Under the pieces are notes generated by a model. It was not told where the DNA came from and searched no databases. It saw only the letters and a program-made list of their open reading frames with translations. This document shows, piece after piece, positions 43,396 through 52,398 of a DNA stretch of 64,000 nucleotides (its first letter is position 1; every line of letters begins with the position of its first letter). The position numbers and the translations under genes were made by a program. The DNA lies in contig NZ_BNBV01000010.1 of NCBI RefSeq assembly GCF_014656135.1, positions 103,263-167,262 on the forward strand, given 5' to 3'. This stretch comes from Streptomyces thermodiastaticus (lineage in GTDB: Bacteria > Actinomycetota > Actinomycetes > Streptomycetales > Streptomycetaceae).

Positions 43396-45231
43396 GTGGA
43401 TCTGCACTTCGGCGACAGCAAACCCACCGACGACGAGCGCGCGGCCGTGGACGCCCTGCTCGGTCCCCCTCAGTCCGCCTGGGAGGGCGCCGACCGCTCC
43501 GACCAGGACCTGCGCTGGGCGCGGGGCGGCCGCGCCGTCCGTGAGCGCCGGGACCTGCTGCTGCCCGGGCTGCACGCGATCAACGACCGGGTCGGCTGGA
43601 TCAGCCCGGGCGCCCTGGACTATCTGTGCCGGCGGCTGACCGTGCCGCCCGCCGAGGCCTACGGTGTGGCCACCTTCTACTCCCTGTTCTCCCTGCGTCC
43701 GCGCCCGGCGACCGTGCTGCACGTGTGCACGGACCTGGCGTGCCAGGCGGCGGGGGCGGAACAGGTGTGCGCACAGGCGGAGTCGCGGCTGGGGCCGGGC
43801 AGCGGGGTGCGGATCGAGCGCAGCCCGTGCCTGGGGCTGTGCGAGCGGGCCCCGGCGGCGCTGGCGATCCGGGCCGGCGACCCGGTGCGCACGGCCGTGG
43901 CGGCACCGGCCGGCGCGGCCTCGGCGGTCAGCGCGGCGGCCCTGCCCGACGCGGCACCGCAGGAGCCGCCGGCCGCCGCTGCCGCACCCCAGACCTCGGG
44001 ATCCGGACCGGGGCGGGACCGGCTGCTGCTGCTCGGCCGGGTCGGCGTGGCCGACCCCGAGAGCCTCGACGACTACCGGGCGCACGGCGGGTACACCGCG
44101 CTGCGGCGGGCCTTCGCTCTGGGCCCGGCCGGGGTGATCCGCGAGGTCACCGAGTCGGGGCTGCTCGGGCGCGGCGGCGCCGCCTTCCCCACCGGCCGCA
44201 AGTGGCAGGCCACGGCCGCGCAGCCGGAGCAGCCGCACTATCTGGTGTGCAACGCCGACGAGTCCGAGCCGGGCACCTTCAAGGACCGGGTGCTGATGGA
44301 GGGGGACCCGTTCGCGCTGGTGGAGGCGATGACCATCGCCGGCTATGCGATCGGCGCGCACCGCGGCTTTCTGTATCTGCGGGGCGAGTATCCGAGGGCG
44401 CTTCGGCGGATGGAGCACGCCGTCGCCCAGGCCCGGGCCCGCGGCCTGCTCGGCGAGGACGTCCTCGGCCAGGGGTACGCCTTCGACATCGAGATCCGGC
44501 GCGGTGCGGGCGCCTACATCTGCGGGGAGGAGACGGCCCTGTTCAACTCCCTGGAGGGGCGGCGCGGCGAGCCGCGCTCCAAGCCGCCGTTCCCCGTGGA
44601 GAAGGGCCTGTTCGGCAAGCCGACCGCGGCCAACAACGTGGAGACGCTGGTGAATGTGCTGCCGGTGCTCACCCTGGGCGCGCAGGAGTACGCGGCGATC
44701 GGCACCGGCCGTTCCACCGGGCCGAAGCTGTACTGCGTCTCGGGCAGCGTGGAGCGGCCCGGTGTCTACGAGCTGCCGTTCGGGGCCACCCTCGGGGAGC
44801 TGCTGGAGCTCGCCGGGGTGCGGCAGGGTCTGCGGGCGGTACTGCTGGGCGGCGCGGCCGGCTCCTTCGTGCGGCCCGACGAGCTGGACATCCCGCTCAC
44901 CTTCGAGGGCACGCGGGAGGCCGGCACCACCCTCGGGTCGGGTGTCGTCATGGCCTTCGACGACCGGGTGCCACTGCCGCGGCTGCTGCTGCGCATCGCG
45001 CGGTTCTTCCGGGAGGAGTCCTGCGGGCAGTGCGTGCCGTGCCGGGTGGGCACCGTGCGGCAGGAGGAGGCGCTGCGGCGGCTCGCCGAGCGCACCGGCG
45101 ACGCCGCCGACGACATCGCGCTGCTGCGCGAGGTGGGCCGCGCGATGCGGGACGCCTCGATCTGCGGTCTGGGGCAGACCGCGTGGAACGCCGTGGAATC
45201 CGCCATCGACCGTTTGGGGGCGTACGCATGA
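43396..45231 (+). CDS. NuoE-NuoF fusion, NADH-linked formate dehydrogenase beta/gamma subunit
   Basis: A 611-aa diaphorase. Residues 10-155 are NuoE-like with 2Fe-2S ligands Cys111, Cys116, Cys145 and Cys149. A 50-residue Ala/Pro linker follows. Residues 205-611 are NuoF-like: FMN loop LLGRGGAAFPTGRKW, NADH loop GAGAYICGEETALFNSLEG, and the 4Fe-4S ligands Cys543, Cys546, Cys549 and Cys590. GGAGG (43383-43387) supports GTG 43396 as start. In FdsGB-type enzymes these are two genes; here they are fused. The product passes electrons from formate to NAD+. Confidence 0.93.
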   Translation: MDLHFGDSKPTDDERAAVDALLGPPQSAWEGADRSDQDLRWARGGRAVRERRDLLLPGLHAINDRVGWISPGALDYLCRRLTVPPAEAYGVATFYSLFSLRPRPATVLHVCTDLACQAAGAEQVCAQAESRLGPGSGVRIERSPCLGLCERAPAALAIRAGDPVRTAVAAPAGAASAVSAAALPDAAPQEPPAAAAAPQTSGSGPGRDRLLLLGRVGVADPESLDDYRAHGGYTALRRAFALGPAGVIREVTESGLLGRGGAAFPTGRKWQATAAQPEQPHYLVCNADESEPGTFKDRVLMEGDPFALVEAMTIAGYAIGAHRGFLYLRGEYPRALRRMEHAVAQARARGLLGEDVLGQGYAFDIEIRRGAGAYICGEETALFNSLEGRRGEPRSKPPFPVEKGLFGKPTAANNVETLVNVLPVLTLGAQEYAAIGTGRSTGPKLYCVSGSVERPGVYELPFGATLGELLELAGVRQGLRAVLLGGAAGSFVRPDELDIPLTFEGTREAGTTLGSGVVMAFDDRVPLPRLLLRIARFFREESCGQCVPCRVGTVRQEEALRRLAERTGDAADDIALLREVGRAMRDASICGLGQTAWNAVESAIDRLGAYA

Positions 45232-46088
45232 CCGTCACACCGCTGGGGATGCCGCGCCGCCTGGTGGAGGTGACCCTCGACGGGGAGCCGGTGCGGGTGC
45301 CGGAGGGCTCGACCCTGCTGGACGCCTGCCGGGCGGCCGGGAAGGACGTCCCGACCCTGTGCCACGGCGACACGCTCACCCCGAAGAACGCCTGCCGGCT
45401 GTGCATGGTGGAGGTGGAGGGCTCGCGGACCCTGGTGCCGGCGTGCTCCCGGAAGGCGGAGCCCGGCATGGAGGTCCGTACCGGCACCGAGCGGGTCCGG
45501 CACAGCCGCAAGATCGTGCTGGAACTGCTCGCGTCCTCGGCGGACCTGTCCACCACCCCCCGGGCCGCCGAGTGGATCGAGGAGTACGGCGCCCGGCCCG
45601 GCCGCTTCGGCCCGGACGCGGCTCGCCTCGGGGAGGAACCGAGGATCGACAACGAGCTGTACGTGCGGGACTACGACAAGTGCATCCTGTGCTACAAGTG
45701 CGTCGACGCCTGCGGGGAGCAGTGGCAGAACACCTTCGCGATCGCGGTCGCGGGCCGCGGCTTCGACGCCCGTATCTCCGTGGAGCACGACGCGCCGCTG
45801 CCCGACTCGGCGTGCGTGTACTGCGGCAACTGCGTGGAGGTGTGCCCGACGGGTGCACTGTCGTTCACGTCGGAGTTCGACATGCGGGCGGCGGGCACCT
45901 GGGACGAGTCCCGGCAGACGAGGACGACCACGGTGTGCGCCTACTGCGGGGTCGGCTGCACCCTGACGCTGCACGTGCAGGACAATGAGATCGTCAAGGT
46001 CACCTCGCCGCACGACAACCCGGTGACCCATGGCAACCTCTGTATCAAGGGCCGCTTCGGCTACCAGCACGTACAGAACCGGGACTGA
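45228..46088 (+). CDS. Fe-S subunit of formate dehydrogenase: FdsA N-terminal half as a separate gene
   Basis: A 286-aa protein with four Fe-S clusters. 2Fe-2S ferredoxin domain with Cys45, 56, 59, 73; a His/Cys-type segment; two 4Fe-4S sites with Cys152/155/158/162 and Cys196/199/202/206; and finally Cys237, Cys240, Cys244 and Cys272, which is the molybdopterin-oxidoreductase Fe4S4 domain. It ends KGRFGYQHVQNRD, exactly where FdsA-type proteins continue into the catalytic part. ATG overlaps the NuoEF stop by 4 nt. It relays electrons from the Mo site in the 41436 product to the 2Fe-2S/FMN chain of the fusion protein. Confidence 0.92.
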   Translation: MTVTPLGMPRRLVEVTLDGEPVRVPEGSTLLDACRAAGKDVPTLCHGDTLTPKNACRLCMVEVEGSRTLVPACSRKAEPGMEVRTGTERVRHSRKIVLELLASSADLSTTPRAAEWIEEYGARPGRFGPDAARLGEEPRIDNELYVRDYDKCILCYKCVDACGEQWQNTFAIAVAGRGFDARISVEHDAPLPDSACVYCGNCVEVCPTGALSFTSEFDMRAAGTWDESRQTRTTTVCAYCGVGCTLTLHVQDNEIVKVTSPHDNPVTHGNLCIKGRFGYQHVQNRD

Positions 46089-46095
46089 TCAGACC

Positions 46096-46941
46096 ATGGG
46101 ACGAGTCACGGAACGACGCAAGGTGATCCGCATCCGCGACGGGGCCGTCTCGTCCCGGCCGGACACCCTGGTGGCCGAGGAGCCCCTGGAGATACGGCTG
46201 AACGGCAAACCCATCGCCGTCACCATGCGCACCCCGGGGGACGACTTCGCGCTGGCCGCGGGTTTTCTGGTCAGCGAGGGTGTGCTGGGCTCCGCCGCGG
46301 ACCTGGTGAACATCGTCTACTGCGCGGGCGCGACGGCGGACGGCTCCAACACCTACAACGTGGTCGACGTGACGACCGCGCCGGGTGTCCGCCTGCCCGA
46401 CTTCACCCTCGAACGCAACGTCTACACCACCTCCTCCTGCGGGCTGTGCGGCAAGGCGTCGCTGGACGCGGTGCGCACCACGGCCCGCTGGCCGATCGCG
46501 GACACCCCGCAGCTGCGGGTCGACCCCGGTCTGCTCGCGCGCCTGCCCGACCGGCTGCGGGCCGCCCAGCGGGTCTTCGACCGCACCGGCGGCCTGCACG
46601 CGGCGGCCCTGTTCGGTGAGGACGGCGAGCTGCTGGACATCCGCGAGGACGTGGGCCGGCACAACGCGGTCGACAAGCTGATCGGCCGGGCCCTGCAGAA
46701 CGGGCAGCTGCCGCTGTCCCGGGCGATCCTGCTGGTGTCCGGCCGGGCCTCCTTCGAACTGGCCCAGAAGGCCGTGATGGCCGGCATCCCGGTGCTGGCC
46801 GCCGTGTCGGCGCCGTCGTCGCTGGCCGTGGACCTGGCCGCGGAGACGGGTTTGACGCTGGTGGGCTTTCTGCGGGGCAGCTCGATGAACGTGTACGCGG
46901 GCCACGAGCGCGTGCTGGTGGAGGCCGCCGCGCGGAGCTGA
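46096..46941 (+). CDS. fdhD: Formate dehydrogenase accessory sulfurtransferase FdhD
   Basis: A 281-aa maturation factor that hands sulfur from a cysteine desulfurase to the Mo cofactor, without which formate dehydrogenase is inactive. Family marks: VAEEPLEIRLNGKPIAVTMR near the start, the sulfur-carrying loop SSCGLCGKAS, VFDRTGGLHAAALF, REDVGRHNAVDKLIG and SGRASFELAQKAVMAGIP. The gene starts 7 nt after the Fe-S subunit and closes the operon. Confidence 0.95.
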   Translation: MGRVTERRKVIRIRDGAVSSRPDTLVAEEPLEIRLNGKPIAVTMRTPGDDFALAAGFLVSEGVLGSAADLVNIVYCAGATADGSNTYNVVDVTTAPGVRLPDFTLERNVYTTSSCGLCGKASLDAVRTTARWPIADTPQLRVDPGLLARLPDRLRAAQRVFDRTGGLHAAALFGEDGELLDIREDVGRHNAVDKLIGRALQNGQLPLSRAILLVSGRASFELAQKAVMAGIPVLAAVSAPSSLAVDLAAETGLTLVGFLRGSSMNVYAGHERVLVEAAARS

Positions 46942-46984
46942 GCACGGGTGCCGCGCGGGTCCGGGTCCTGGGTGTGTGCGGCTG

Positions 46985-47130
46985 CCGCATGCCGGACCGG
47001 TGGTGCGCACCGGCGCCGGCATGGTCGCCCTCGGTGCGCTGGACGCCGCGCGGACGGAGAAGGGCGAGACGGTGCTGGTGACGGCGGCCGCGAGCGGCGC
47101 GGGACACCTGGCGGTGCGACTCGCCCCCGC
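46985..47130 (+). pseudogene. MDR oxidoreductase fragment
   Basis: The frame reads GMVALGALDAARTEKGETVL and VTAAASGAGHLAVRLAP, the start of the Rossmann domain of quinone-oxidoreductase-type enzymes, then loses similarity before the 3' end of the symporter gene. No start codon, no catalytic domain. A second relic of the same superfamily as the one at 5069-5440. Confidence 0.6.
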
Positions 47131-47139
47131 CGGGTGCCG

Positions 47140-48174
47140 TCAGCGGTCGCGGCTCGCCGCGGCGGCCGGCGGGCGGGCGGCGGGGGTCTCGGTCTCCTCG
47201 CGGACCTCGGGGTCGCGGGCGCGGCGCTTGGCGATCACCGCGCACACCATGAGCTGCATCTGGTGGAAGAGCATCAGCGGCAGCACGGCCAGCGAGGCAT
47301 GCGCGCCGAACAGCACGCCGGCCATGGGCAGGCCGGAGGCCAGGGACTTCTTCGAGCCGGCGAACTGGATGGCGATGCGGTCCTCGCGGCCGAAGCCCAG
47401 CGCCTTGGCGCCGTACCAGGTCAGCAGCAGCATCACCGCGAGCAGGACGGCCTCCACCACCAGCAGGCCGCCGAGGCGGAGGGGGCTGACCTGGTGCCAG
47501 ATGCCCCGGACCACGCCCTCGCTGAACGCGGTGTAGACGACGAGCAGGATCGAGCAGCGGTCGACCAGACCGAGGACCTTCTTGTGCCGTGTGATGAAGC
47601 CGCCCAGCCAGCGGCGCAGCACCTGGCCGGCGAGGAACGGCACGAGCAGCTGCAGCACGATCTCGGTGAGCGAGTGCGCGGAGAAACCGCCGCCGCTGCT
47701 GCCGAGCAGGGTCGCGGCCAGCAGCGGGGTGACGACGATGCCGACCAGGGAGGAGAAGGAGCCGGCGCAGATCGCGACGGGCACGTTGCCGCGGGCGATG
47801 GAGGTGAAGGCGATCGAGGACTGGATGGTGGAGGGGACCAGGGTGAGGAAGAGCAGGCCCTGGTAGAGCGGCTGGTCCAGCAGGACGGGGACCAGGCCGC
47901 GGGCCGCGGTGCCCAGCAGCGGGAAGACCACGAAGGTGCAGGCGAGCACGGTGACGTGCAGCCGCCAGTGCCGCAGCCCGTCCAGCGCCTCCCGGGTGGA
48001 CAGCCGGGCGCCGTAGAGGAAGAACAGGAAGGCGATCGCCGCGGTGGACGCCCAGGAGACGGCGTCGGCGGCCGTGCCGCGGGCCGGCAGCAGCGCCGCG
48101 AGACCCACCGTTGCGAGCAACAGCACGATGTACGGGTCGATCGGCATCCAGCTCGGCCAGGCCAGGCGTTTCAC
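47140..48174 (-). CDS. Bile acid:sodium symporter family protein (SBF-like)
   Basis: A 344-aa, ten-helix transporter. GTG 48174 is chosen because GGAG lies 5 nt upstream and the protein then begins KRLAWPSWMPIDPYIVLLLA like other members. Conserved stretches: FLFFLYGARLSTREALDGL, LTLVPSTIQSSIAFTSIARG (the crossover region with the sodium site), CAGSFSSLVGIVVTP, FAGSKKSLASGLPMAGVLF. Bacterial SBF-like proteins carry organic anions with sodium; true bile acids are unlikely substrates in soil. A LysR regulator is divergent. Confidence 0.9.
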   Translation of the reverse strand: MKRLAWPSWMPIDPYIVLLLATVGLAALLPARGTAADAVSWASTAAIAFLFFLYGARLSTREALDGLRHWRLHVTVLACTFVVFPLLGTAARGLVPVLLDQPLYQGLLFLTLVPSTIQSSIAFTSIARGNVPVAICAGSFSSLVGIVVTPLLAATLLGSSGGGFSAHSLTEIVLQLLVPFLAGQVLRRWLGGFITRHKKVLGLVDRCSILLVVYTAFSEGVVRGIWHQVSPLRLGGLLVVEAVLLAVMLLLTWYGAKALGFGREDRIAIQFAGSKKSLASGLPMAGVLFGAHASLAVLPLMLFHQMQLMVCAVIAKRRARDPEVREETETPAARPPAAAASRDR

Positions 48175-48299
48175 AGTGCTCCACTTGCTCGTCTTGCACG
48201 GACGGGAACACGCGTCACAGCCCTGTCGCGAGCCGACGGGTCCCCGTTCCATGGTGCCCCCGGAAAGGGTGATCGGGAATCCGTCATACCGCTCTCACT

Positions 48300-48320
48300 G
48301 TCATCATGTCTCGTGATGAC
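48300..48320. promoter_or_regulatory. Palindrome in the symporter/lysR divergent promoter
   Basis: GTCATCA-TGTCTCG-TGATGAC is a perfect 7-bp inverted repeat with a 7-nt centre, 20 nt ahead of the lysR start. It contains the T-N11-A layout of LysR binding sites, so it is the probable site for autoregulation and control of the symporter. Confidence 0.6.
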
Positions 48321-48339
48321 CGCAGGTAGGCTGGCCGGT

Positions 48340-49248
48340 ATGTACGACCCCGCTCAGCTGCGCACCTTCCTGGCCGTGGCGCAGACGCTCAGTTTCACCC
48401 AGGCCGCGCGGCGGCTCGGGCTGCGTCAGTCGACCGTGAGCCAGCATGTGCGCCGCCTGGAGGACGCCACCGGGCGGCTGCTGTTCACCCGCGACACCCA
48501 CTCGGTGGAGCTGACCGAGGACGGCGAGGCCATGCTGGGGTTCGCGCGCCGCATCCTCGAGGTGCACGAGCAGGCGGCGGCGTTCTTCACCGGCACCCGG
48601 GTGCGCGGACGGCTGCGCTTCGGCGCCTCGGAGGACTTCGTGCTGACCCGGCTGCCGGAGATCCTGGAGGGCTTCCGCTACGAGCATCCCGAGGTCGACC
48701 TGGAGCTGACGGTGGAGCTGTCGGGCACGCTGCACGAACAGCTGGCCGCCGGGAAGCTGGACCTGGTGCTGGCCAAGCGGCGGCCGCAGGACCCGCGCGG
48801 TGAGCCGGTCTGGCGGGACCGGCTGGTCTGGGTCGGCACGGAACGGCTGCGCCTGGACCCCGACCGGCCGGTGCCGCTGATCGTCTACCCGCCGCCGGGG
48901 ATCACCCGGGCGCTCGCCCTGCGGGCGCTTCAGCGGCAGGGGCGGCCGTGGCGCATCGTGTGCACCAGCGGCAGCCTCAACGGCCTGGTCGCCGCCGCGC
49001 GCGCCGGGCTGGGGGTGATGGCGCACTCGCGCGGGATGATCCCGCCGGGTCTGGTGCGGGTGCCGGAGCGGGCCGGGCTGCCGGAGCTGGGGCAGGTGGA
49101 CTTCGTGCTGGTGCACGGCCGGCACCGGCCCTCCGCGCAGCCTGCGGCCGACGCGCTGGCCGCGGCGATCCTGGCGGGCGGCGAGCGACTGCACCGGGGG
49201 CAGGCCACGGCGGGACGCTGGCCGGAAACCACCGGGCGTACCGTCTGA
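48340..49248 (+). CDS. LysR family transcriptional regulator
   Basis: A 302-aa regulator. The helix-turn-helix is at the N-terminus (LRTFLAVAQTLSFTQAARRL, RQSTVSQHVRRLEDATG), followed by the linker helix and the two-lobed effector domain (RLRFGASEDFVLTRLPEILE, LVLAKRRPQ, GSLNGLVAAARAGLGVMA). Start ATG 48340; the frame is open far upstream, and ATG 48316 would add 8 residues. It faces away from the SBF symporter, which it likely controls in response to the transported anion. Confidence 0.9.
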   Translation: MYDPAQLRTFLAVAQTLSFTQAARRLGLRQSTVSQHVRRLEDATGRLLFTRDTHSVELTEDGEAMLGFARRILEVHEQAAAFFTGTRVRGRLRFGASEDFVLTRLPEILEGFRYEHPEVDLELTVELSGTLHEQLAAGKLDLVLAKRRPQDPRGEPVWRDRLVWVGTERLRLDPDRPVPLIVYPPPGITRALALRALQRQGRPWRIVCTSGSLNGLVAAARAGLGVMAHSRGMIPPGLVRVPERAGLPELGQVDFVLVHGRHRPSAQPAADALAAAILAGGERLHRGQATAGRWPETTGRTV

Positions 49249-49506
49249 CAGCGGCGCCCCGGGGCGGTGACGGCCCGGGCGGGCACCGGCCCTGTGTCAG
49301 GGCGTCGTACAGATTCGGTGGAGATTACGGCACCGAAACCTACCGAACCGTAAGGATTTCTGTCCGGCCCTTCCCCTTCTGAGCACTTTTCCCCGACGCT
49401 GACCTGTGCGCCTGTGAGCACTGTCCGGTTCCGACCCCCATCCCGGCCCGGCCTGGTGTGAGGTAGCTTTCACGGCGCTGTGCGGAACATCACAAGGGAG
49501 CGGGGT

Positions 49507-51333
49507 TTGCGGGAGTTCACCAGCCCTCCGTTGGCTCTGGCACCGCCGGTGGGCGGTCTGGCCGATGTCGTCTTCCAGCATGCCCACGAGGACCCCCGGC
49601 GCGTCGCGCTCGGCCGCAAGGACGCGGACGGGACATGGCGCGATGTGACCACCGCCGAGTTCCGTGACGAGGTCCTCGCCCTCGCCAAGGGTCTGCTCGC
49701 CCAGGGCGTCCGGTACGGCGACCGCGTCGCGATCATGTCCCGTACCCGCTACGAGTGGACCCTGTTCGACTTCGCGCTGTGGACCATCGGCGCCCAGGTG
49801 GTTCCGGTCTACCCCACCTCCTCGGCCGAGCAGTGCTTCTGGATGCTGCACGACGCCGAGGTGTCGGCGGCGATCGTGGAGCACGAGGACCACGCGATGA
49901 CCATCGCCACGGTCATCGACCGGCTCCCGAAGCTGCGCCGGCTGTGGCAGCTGGACGCGGGCTGCGTGCAGGAGCTGTACGAGGCGGGCGCGACGGTGGA
50001 CGACGAGGTGGTGCACCGGCACCGGCAGGCGGTCACCCCCGACTCGGTCGCCACCGTCATCTACACCTCCGGCACCACCGGCCGCCCCAAGGGCTGTGTG
50101 CTGACGCACGGCAACTTCATGTACGAGGCGGACACGGTCATCGCCCGCTGGGAGCCGGTGTTCCACTCCAAGAAGGGCGACGAGGCGTCGACCCTGCTGT
50201 TCCTGCCGCTCGCCCATGTCTTCGGCCGGATGGTGGAGGTCGCCGCGATCCGCGGCAAGGTCCGTTTCGGCCACCAGCCGCAGCTCAGTGCCTCGGCGCT
50301 GCTGCCCGACCTGCAGGCCTTCAAGCCGACGTTCATCCTGGCGGTGCCCTACATCTTCGAGAAGGTGTTCAACGCCGCCCGCCGCAAGGCCGAGCGGGAG
50401 GGCAGGCAGGGGCCGTTCGAGAAGGCCGTCGACGTCGCGGTGAGGTACGCGGACGCGGTGGAGGCCAAGGCGTGGGGCATCGGCCCGGGCCCCTCGGCCG
50501 GGCTGCGCATGCAGCACCAGCTGTTCGACAAGCTCGTCTACTCCAAGGTGCGCGCCGCCATGGGCGGCCGGATCCGCACCGCCATGTCGGGCGGTTCGGC
50601 GATGGACCGCCGGCTGGGCCTGTTCTTCGCGGGTGCCGGGGTGCAGATCTACGAGGGCTACGGGCTGACCGAGTCCACCGCGGCGGCCACCGCCAATCCG
50701 CCCGAACGCACCCGCTACGGCACGGTGGGCCGGCCCATACCCGGGGTCACCGTGCACATCGCCGACGACGGCGAGGTGTGGCTGCGCGGCGGCAACGTTT
50801 TCCGGGGATACCTGAACGACCCCAAGGCCACCGACGAGACTCTGCACGACGGCTGGCTGGCCACCGGCGACCTCGGCACCCTGGACGAGGACGGCTACCT
50901 GACCATCACCGGCCGCAAGAAGGAGATCCTGGTGACCTCCGGCGGCAAGAGCGTGGCGCCGGGCGTGCTGGAGGAGCGGGTCCGCGAGCATCCGCTCGTC
51001 GCGCAGTGCATCGTCGTCGGCAACGACCGCCCGTACATCGCCGCGCTGGTCACCCTGGACCACGAGGCCGTCGAGCACTGGCTGACGATGCGGGGCAAAC
51101 CGAGGATGGACCCCTCCCAGCTGGTCCGTGACCCGGATCTGGAGACCGAGGTGCGGCGCGCGGTGGTCGCCGCCAACACGCTGGTCTCGCAGGCCGAGTC
51201 GATCCGCACCTTCCGCATCCTCGCCCAGCCGTTCACCGAGGAGCAGGGCCTGCTGACCCCGTCGCTGAAGCTGAAGCGCAAGGCGATCGAGCAGGCCTAC
51301 GCCCGGGAGGTGGAGGCGCTGTACCGCACGTGA
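49507..51333 (+). CDS. Long-chain fatty acid-CoA ligase (AMP-dependent), TTG start
   Basis: A 608-aa acyl-CoA synthetase. AAGGGAG (49494-49500) points to TTG 49507 as the start, giving the LREFTSPPLA opening that relatives have; the GTG at 49480 has no such site. Motifs: P-loop YTSGTTGRPKG, EGYGLTESTAA, the DGWLATGDLG hinge and ITGRKKEILVTSGGK with the catalytic-lysine region near the end. It activates fatty acids as acyl-AMP and transfers them to CoA for beta-oxidation or lipid synthesis. It stands alone. Confidence 0.9.
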   Translation: MREFTSPPLALAPPVGGLADVVFQHAHEDPRRVALGRKDADGTWRDVTTAEFRDEVLALAKGLLAQGVRYGDRVAIMSRTRYEWTLFDFALWTIGAQVVPVYPTSSAEQCFWMLHDAEVSAAIVEHEDHAMTIATVIDRLPKLRRLWQLDAGCVQELYEAGATVDDEVVHRHRQAVTPDSVATVIYTSGTTGRPKGCVLTHGNFMYEADTVIARWEPVFHSKKGDEASTLLFLPLAHVFGRMVEVAAIRGKVRFGHQPQLSASALLPDLQAFKPTFILAVPYIFEKVFNAARRKAEREGRQGPFEKAVDVAVRYADAVEAKAWGIGPGPSAGLRMQHQLFDKLVYSKVRAAMGGRIRTAMSGGSAMDRRLGLFFAGAGVQIYEGYGLTESTAAATANPPERTRYGTVGRPIPGVTVHIADDGEVWLRGGNVFRGYLNDPKATDETLHDGWLATGDLGTLDEDGYLTITGRKKEILVTSGGKSVAPGVLEERVREHPLVAQCIVVGNDRPYIAALVTLDHEAVEHWLTMRGKPRMDPSQLVRDPDLETEVRRAVVAANTLVSQAESIRTFRILAQPFTEEQGLLTPSLKLKRKAIEQAYAREVEALYRT

Positions 51334-51466
51334 TTCGACGGGGCTCGAAAGATCCCGTGCGGAAGTGCGAAGATCGGGAGAGCACGGTCGACGACCAGGA
51401 GTGCGACAGCTTCATGATCGCGGGCCGTGCGAGTATCACGCACGACAACCGAAGGATCGACCACTC

Positions 51467-52303
51467 GTGACCCATCAGGTCCCCACGATCACGCTCAACA
51501 ACGGCGTCGAGATGCCCCAGCTGGGCTTCGGTGTCTGGCAGGTGCCGGACGACGAGGCGGAGCGCGCCGTGGCCACCGCGCTGGAGGCCGGCTACCGCAG
51601 CATCGACACGGCCGCCATCTACGGCAACGAGGGCGGCACCGGCCGGGCCATCGCCGCCTCCGGCCTGCCCCGCGAGGACATCTTCGTCACCACCAAGCTC
51701 TGGAACTCCGAGCAGGGCTACGACTCCACGCTGCGCGCCTTCGACGCCTCGCTGGCCAAGCTCGGCCTCGACTACGTGGACCTGTACCTGATCCACTGGC
51801 CGCTGCCGGCCAAGGACCGTTACATCGACACCTACAAGGCGTTCGAGAAGCTGTACGCCGACGGCCGCATCCGGGCCATCGGTGTGTCCAACTTCCTTCC
51901 TGAGCACCTGCAGCGGCTGATCTCCGAGACGTCGGTGGTGCCGGCCGTCAACCAGATCGAGCTGCACCCGCACCTGCAGCAGGAGGCCGCCCGCAAGGAC
52001 CACGCCGAGCGGGGCATCGCCACCGAGGCCTGGTCGCCGCTGGGCCAGGGCAAGGGCCTGCTGGAGGTCCCGGCGATCGTGGCGATCGCGCAGAAGCACG
52101 GCCGGACTCCGGCCCAGGTGGTGCTGCGCTGGCACCTCCAGCTGGGCACCATCGTGATCCCGAAGTCCGTGACGCCGTCCCGCATCAAGGAGAACATCGA
52201 GGTGTTCGACTTCAGCCTGGACGACGAGGACCTCGCGGCCATCGCGGCGCTGAACGAGGACCGGCGCCTGGGCCCGGACCCCGCGGCGTTCGACGTGGAG
52301 TGA
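51467..52303 (+). CDS. Aldo/keto reductase
   Basis: A 278-aa NADPH-dependent (alpha/beta)8 reductase of the 2,5-diketo-D-gluconate reductase branch. The catalytic tetrad is visible: Asp and Tyr in SIDTAAIYGNE, Lys in FVTTKLWN, His in LYLIHWP. NADP-binding residues lie in VIPKSVTPSRIKEN near the C-terminus. GTG start 51467 with GAAGGA upstream. Reduces small carbonyl compounds or sugars; its own promoter region (51334-51466) separates it from the ligase gene. Confidence 0.92.
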   Translation: MTHQVPTITLNNGVEMPQLGFGVWQVPDDEAERAVATALEAGYRSIDTAAIYGNEGGTGRAIAASGLPREDIFVTTKLWNSEQGYDSTLRAFDASLAKLGLDYVDLYLIHWPLPAKDRYIDTYKAFEKLYADGRIRAIGVSNFLPEHLQRLISETSVVPAVNQIELHPHLQQEAARKDHAERGIATEAWSPLGQGKGLLEVPAIVAIAQKHGRTPAQVVLRWHLQLGTIVIPKSVTPSRIKENIEVFDFSLDDEDLAAIAALNEDRRLGPDPAAFDVE

Positions 52304-52398
52304 CGTCTCCCGGTCGTGGGCCGGTCCGCGCGGACCGGCCCGCACCGCCGCACTCTTGACGCGGACATGAAGTGTGCGCCAGTGTACGGCCTTCAGGA

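Noticed and set aside
46948..48339. N-terminal extension of the LysR regulator
   Set aside because: It lies antisense to the SBF symporter gene and has shadow composition; the LysR helix-turn-helix begins right after ATG 48340.
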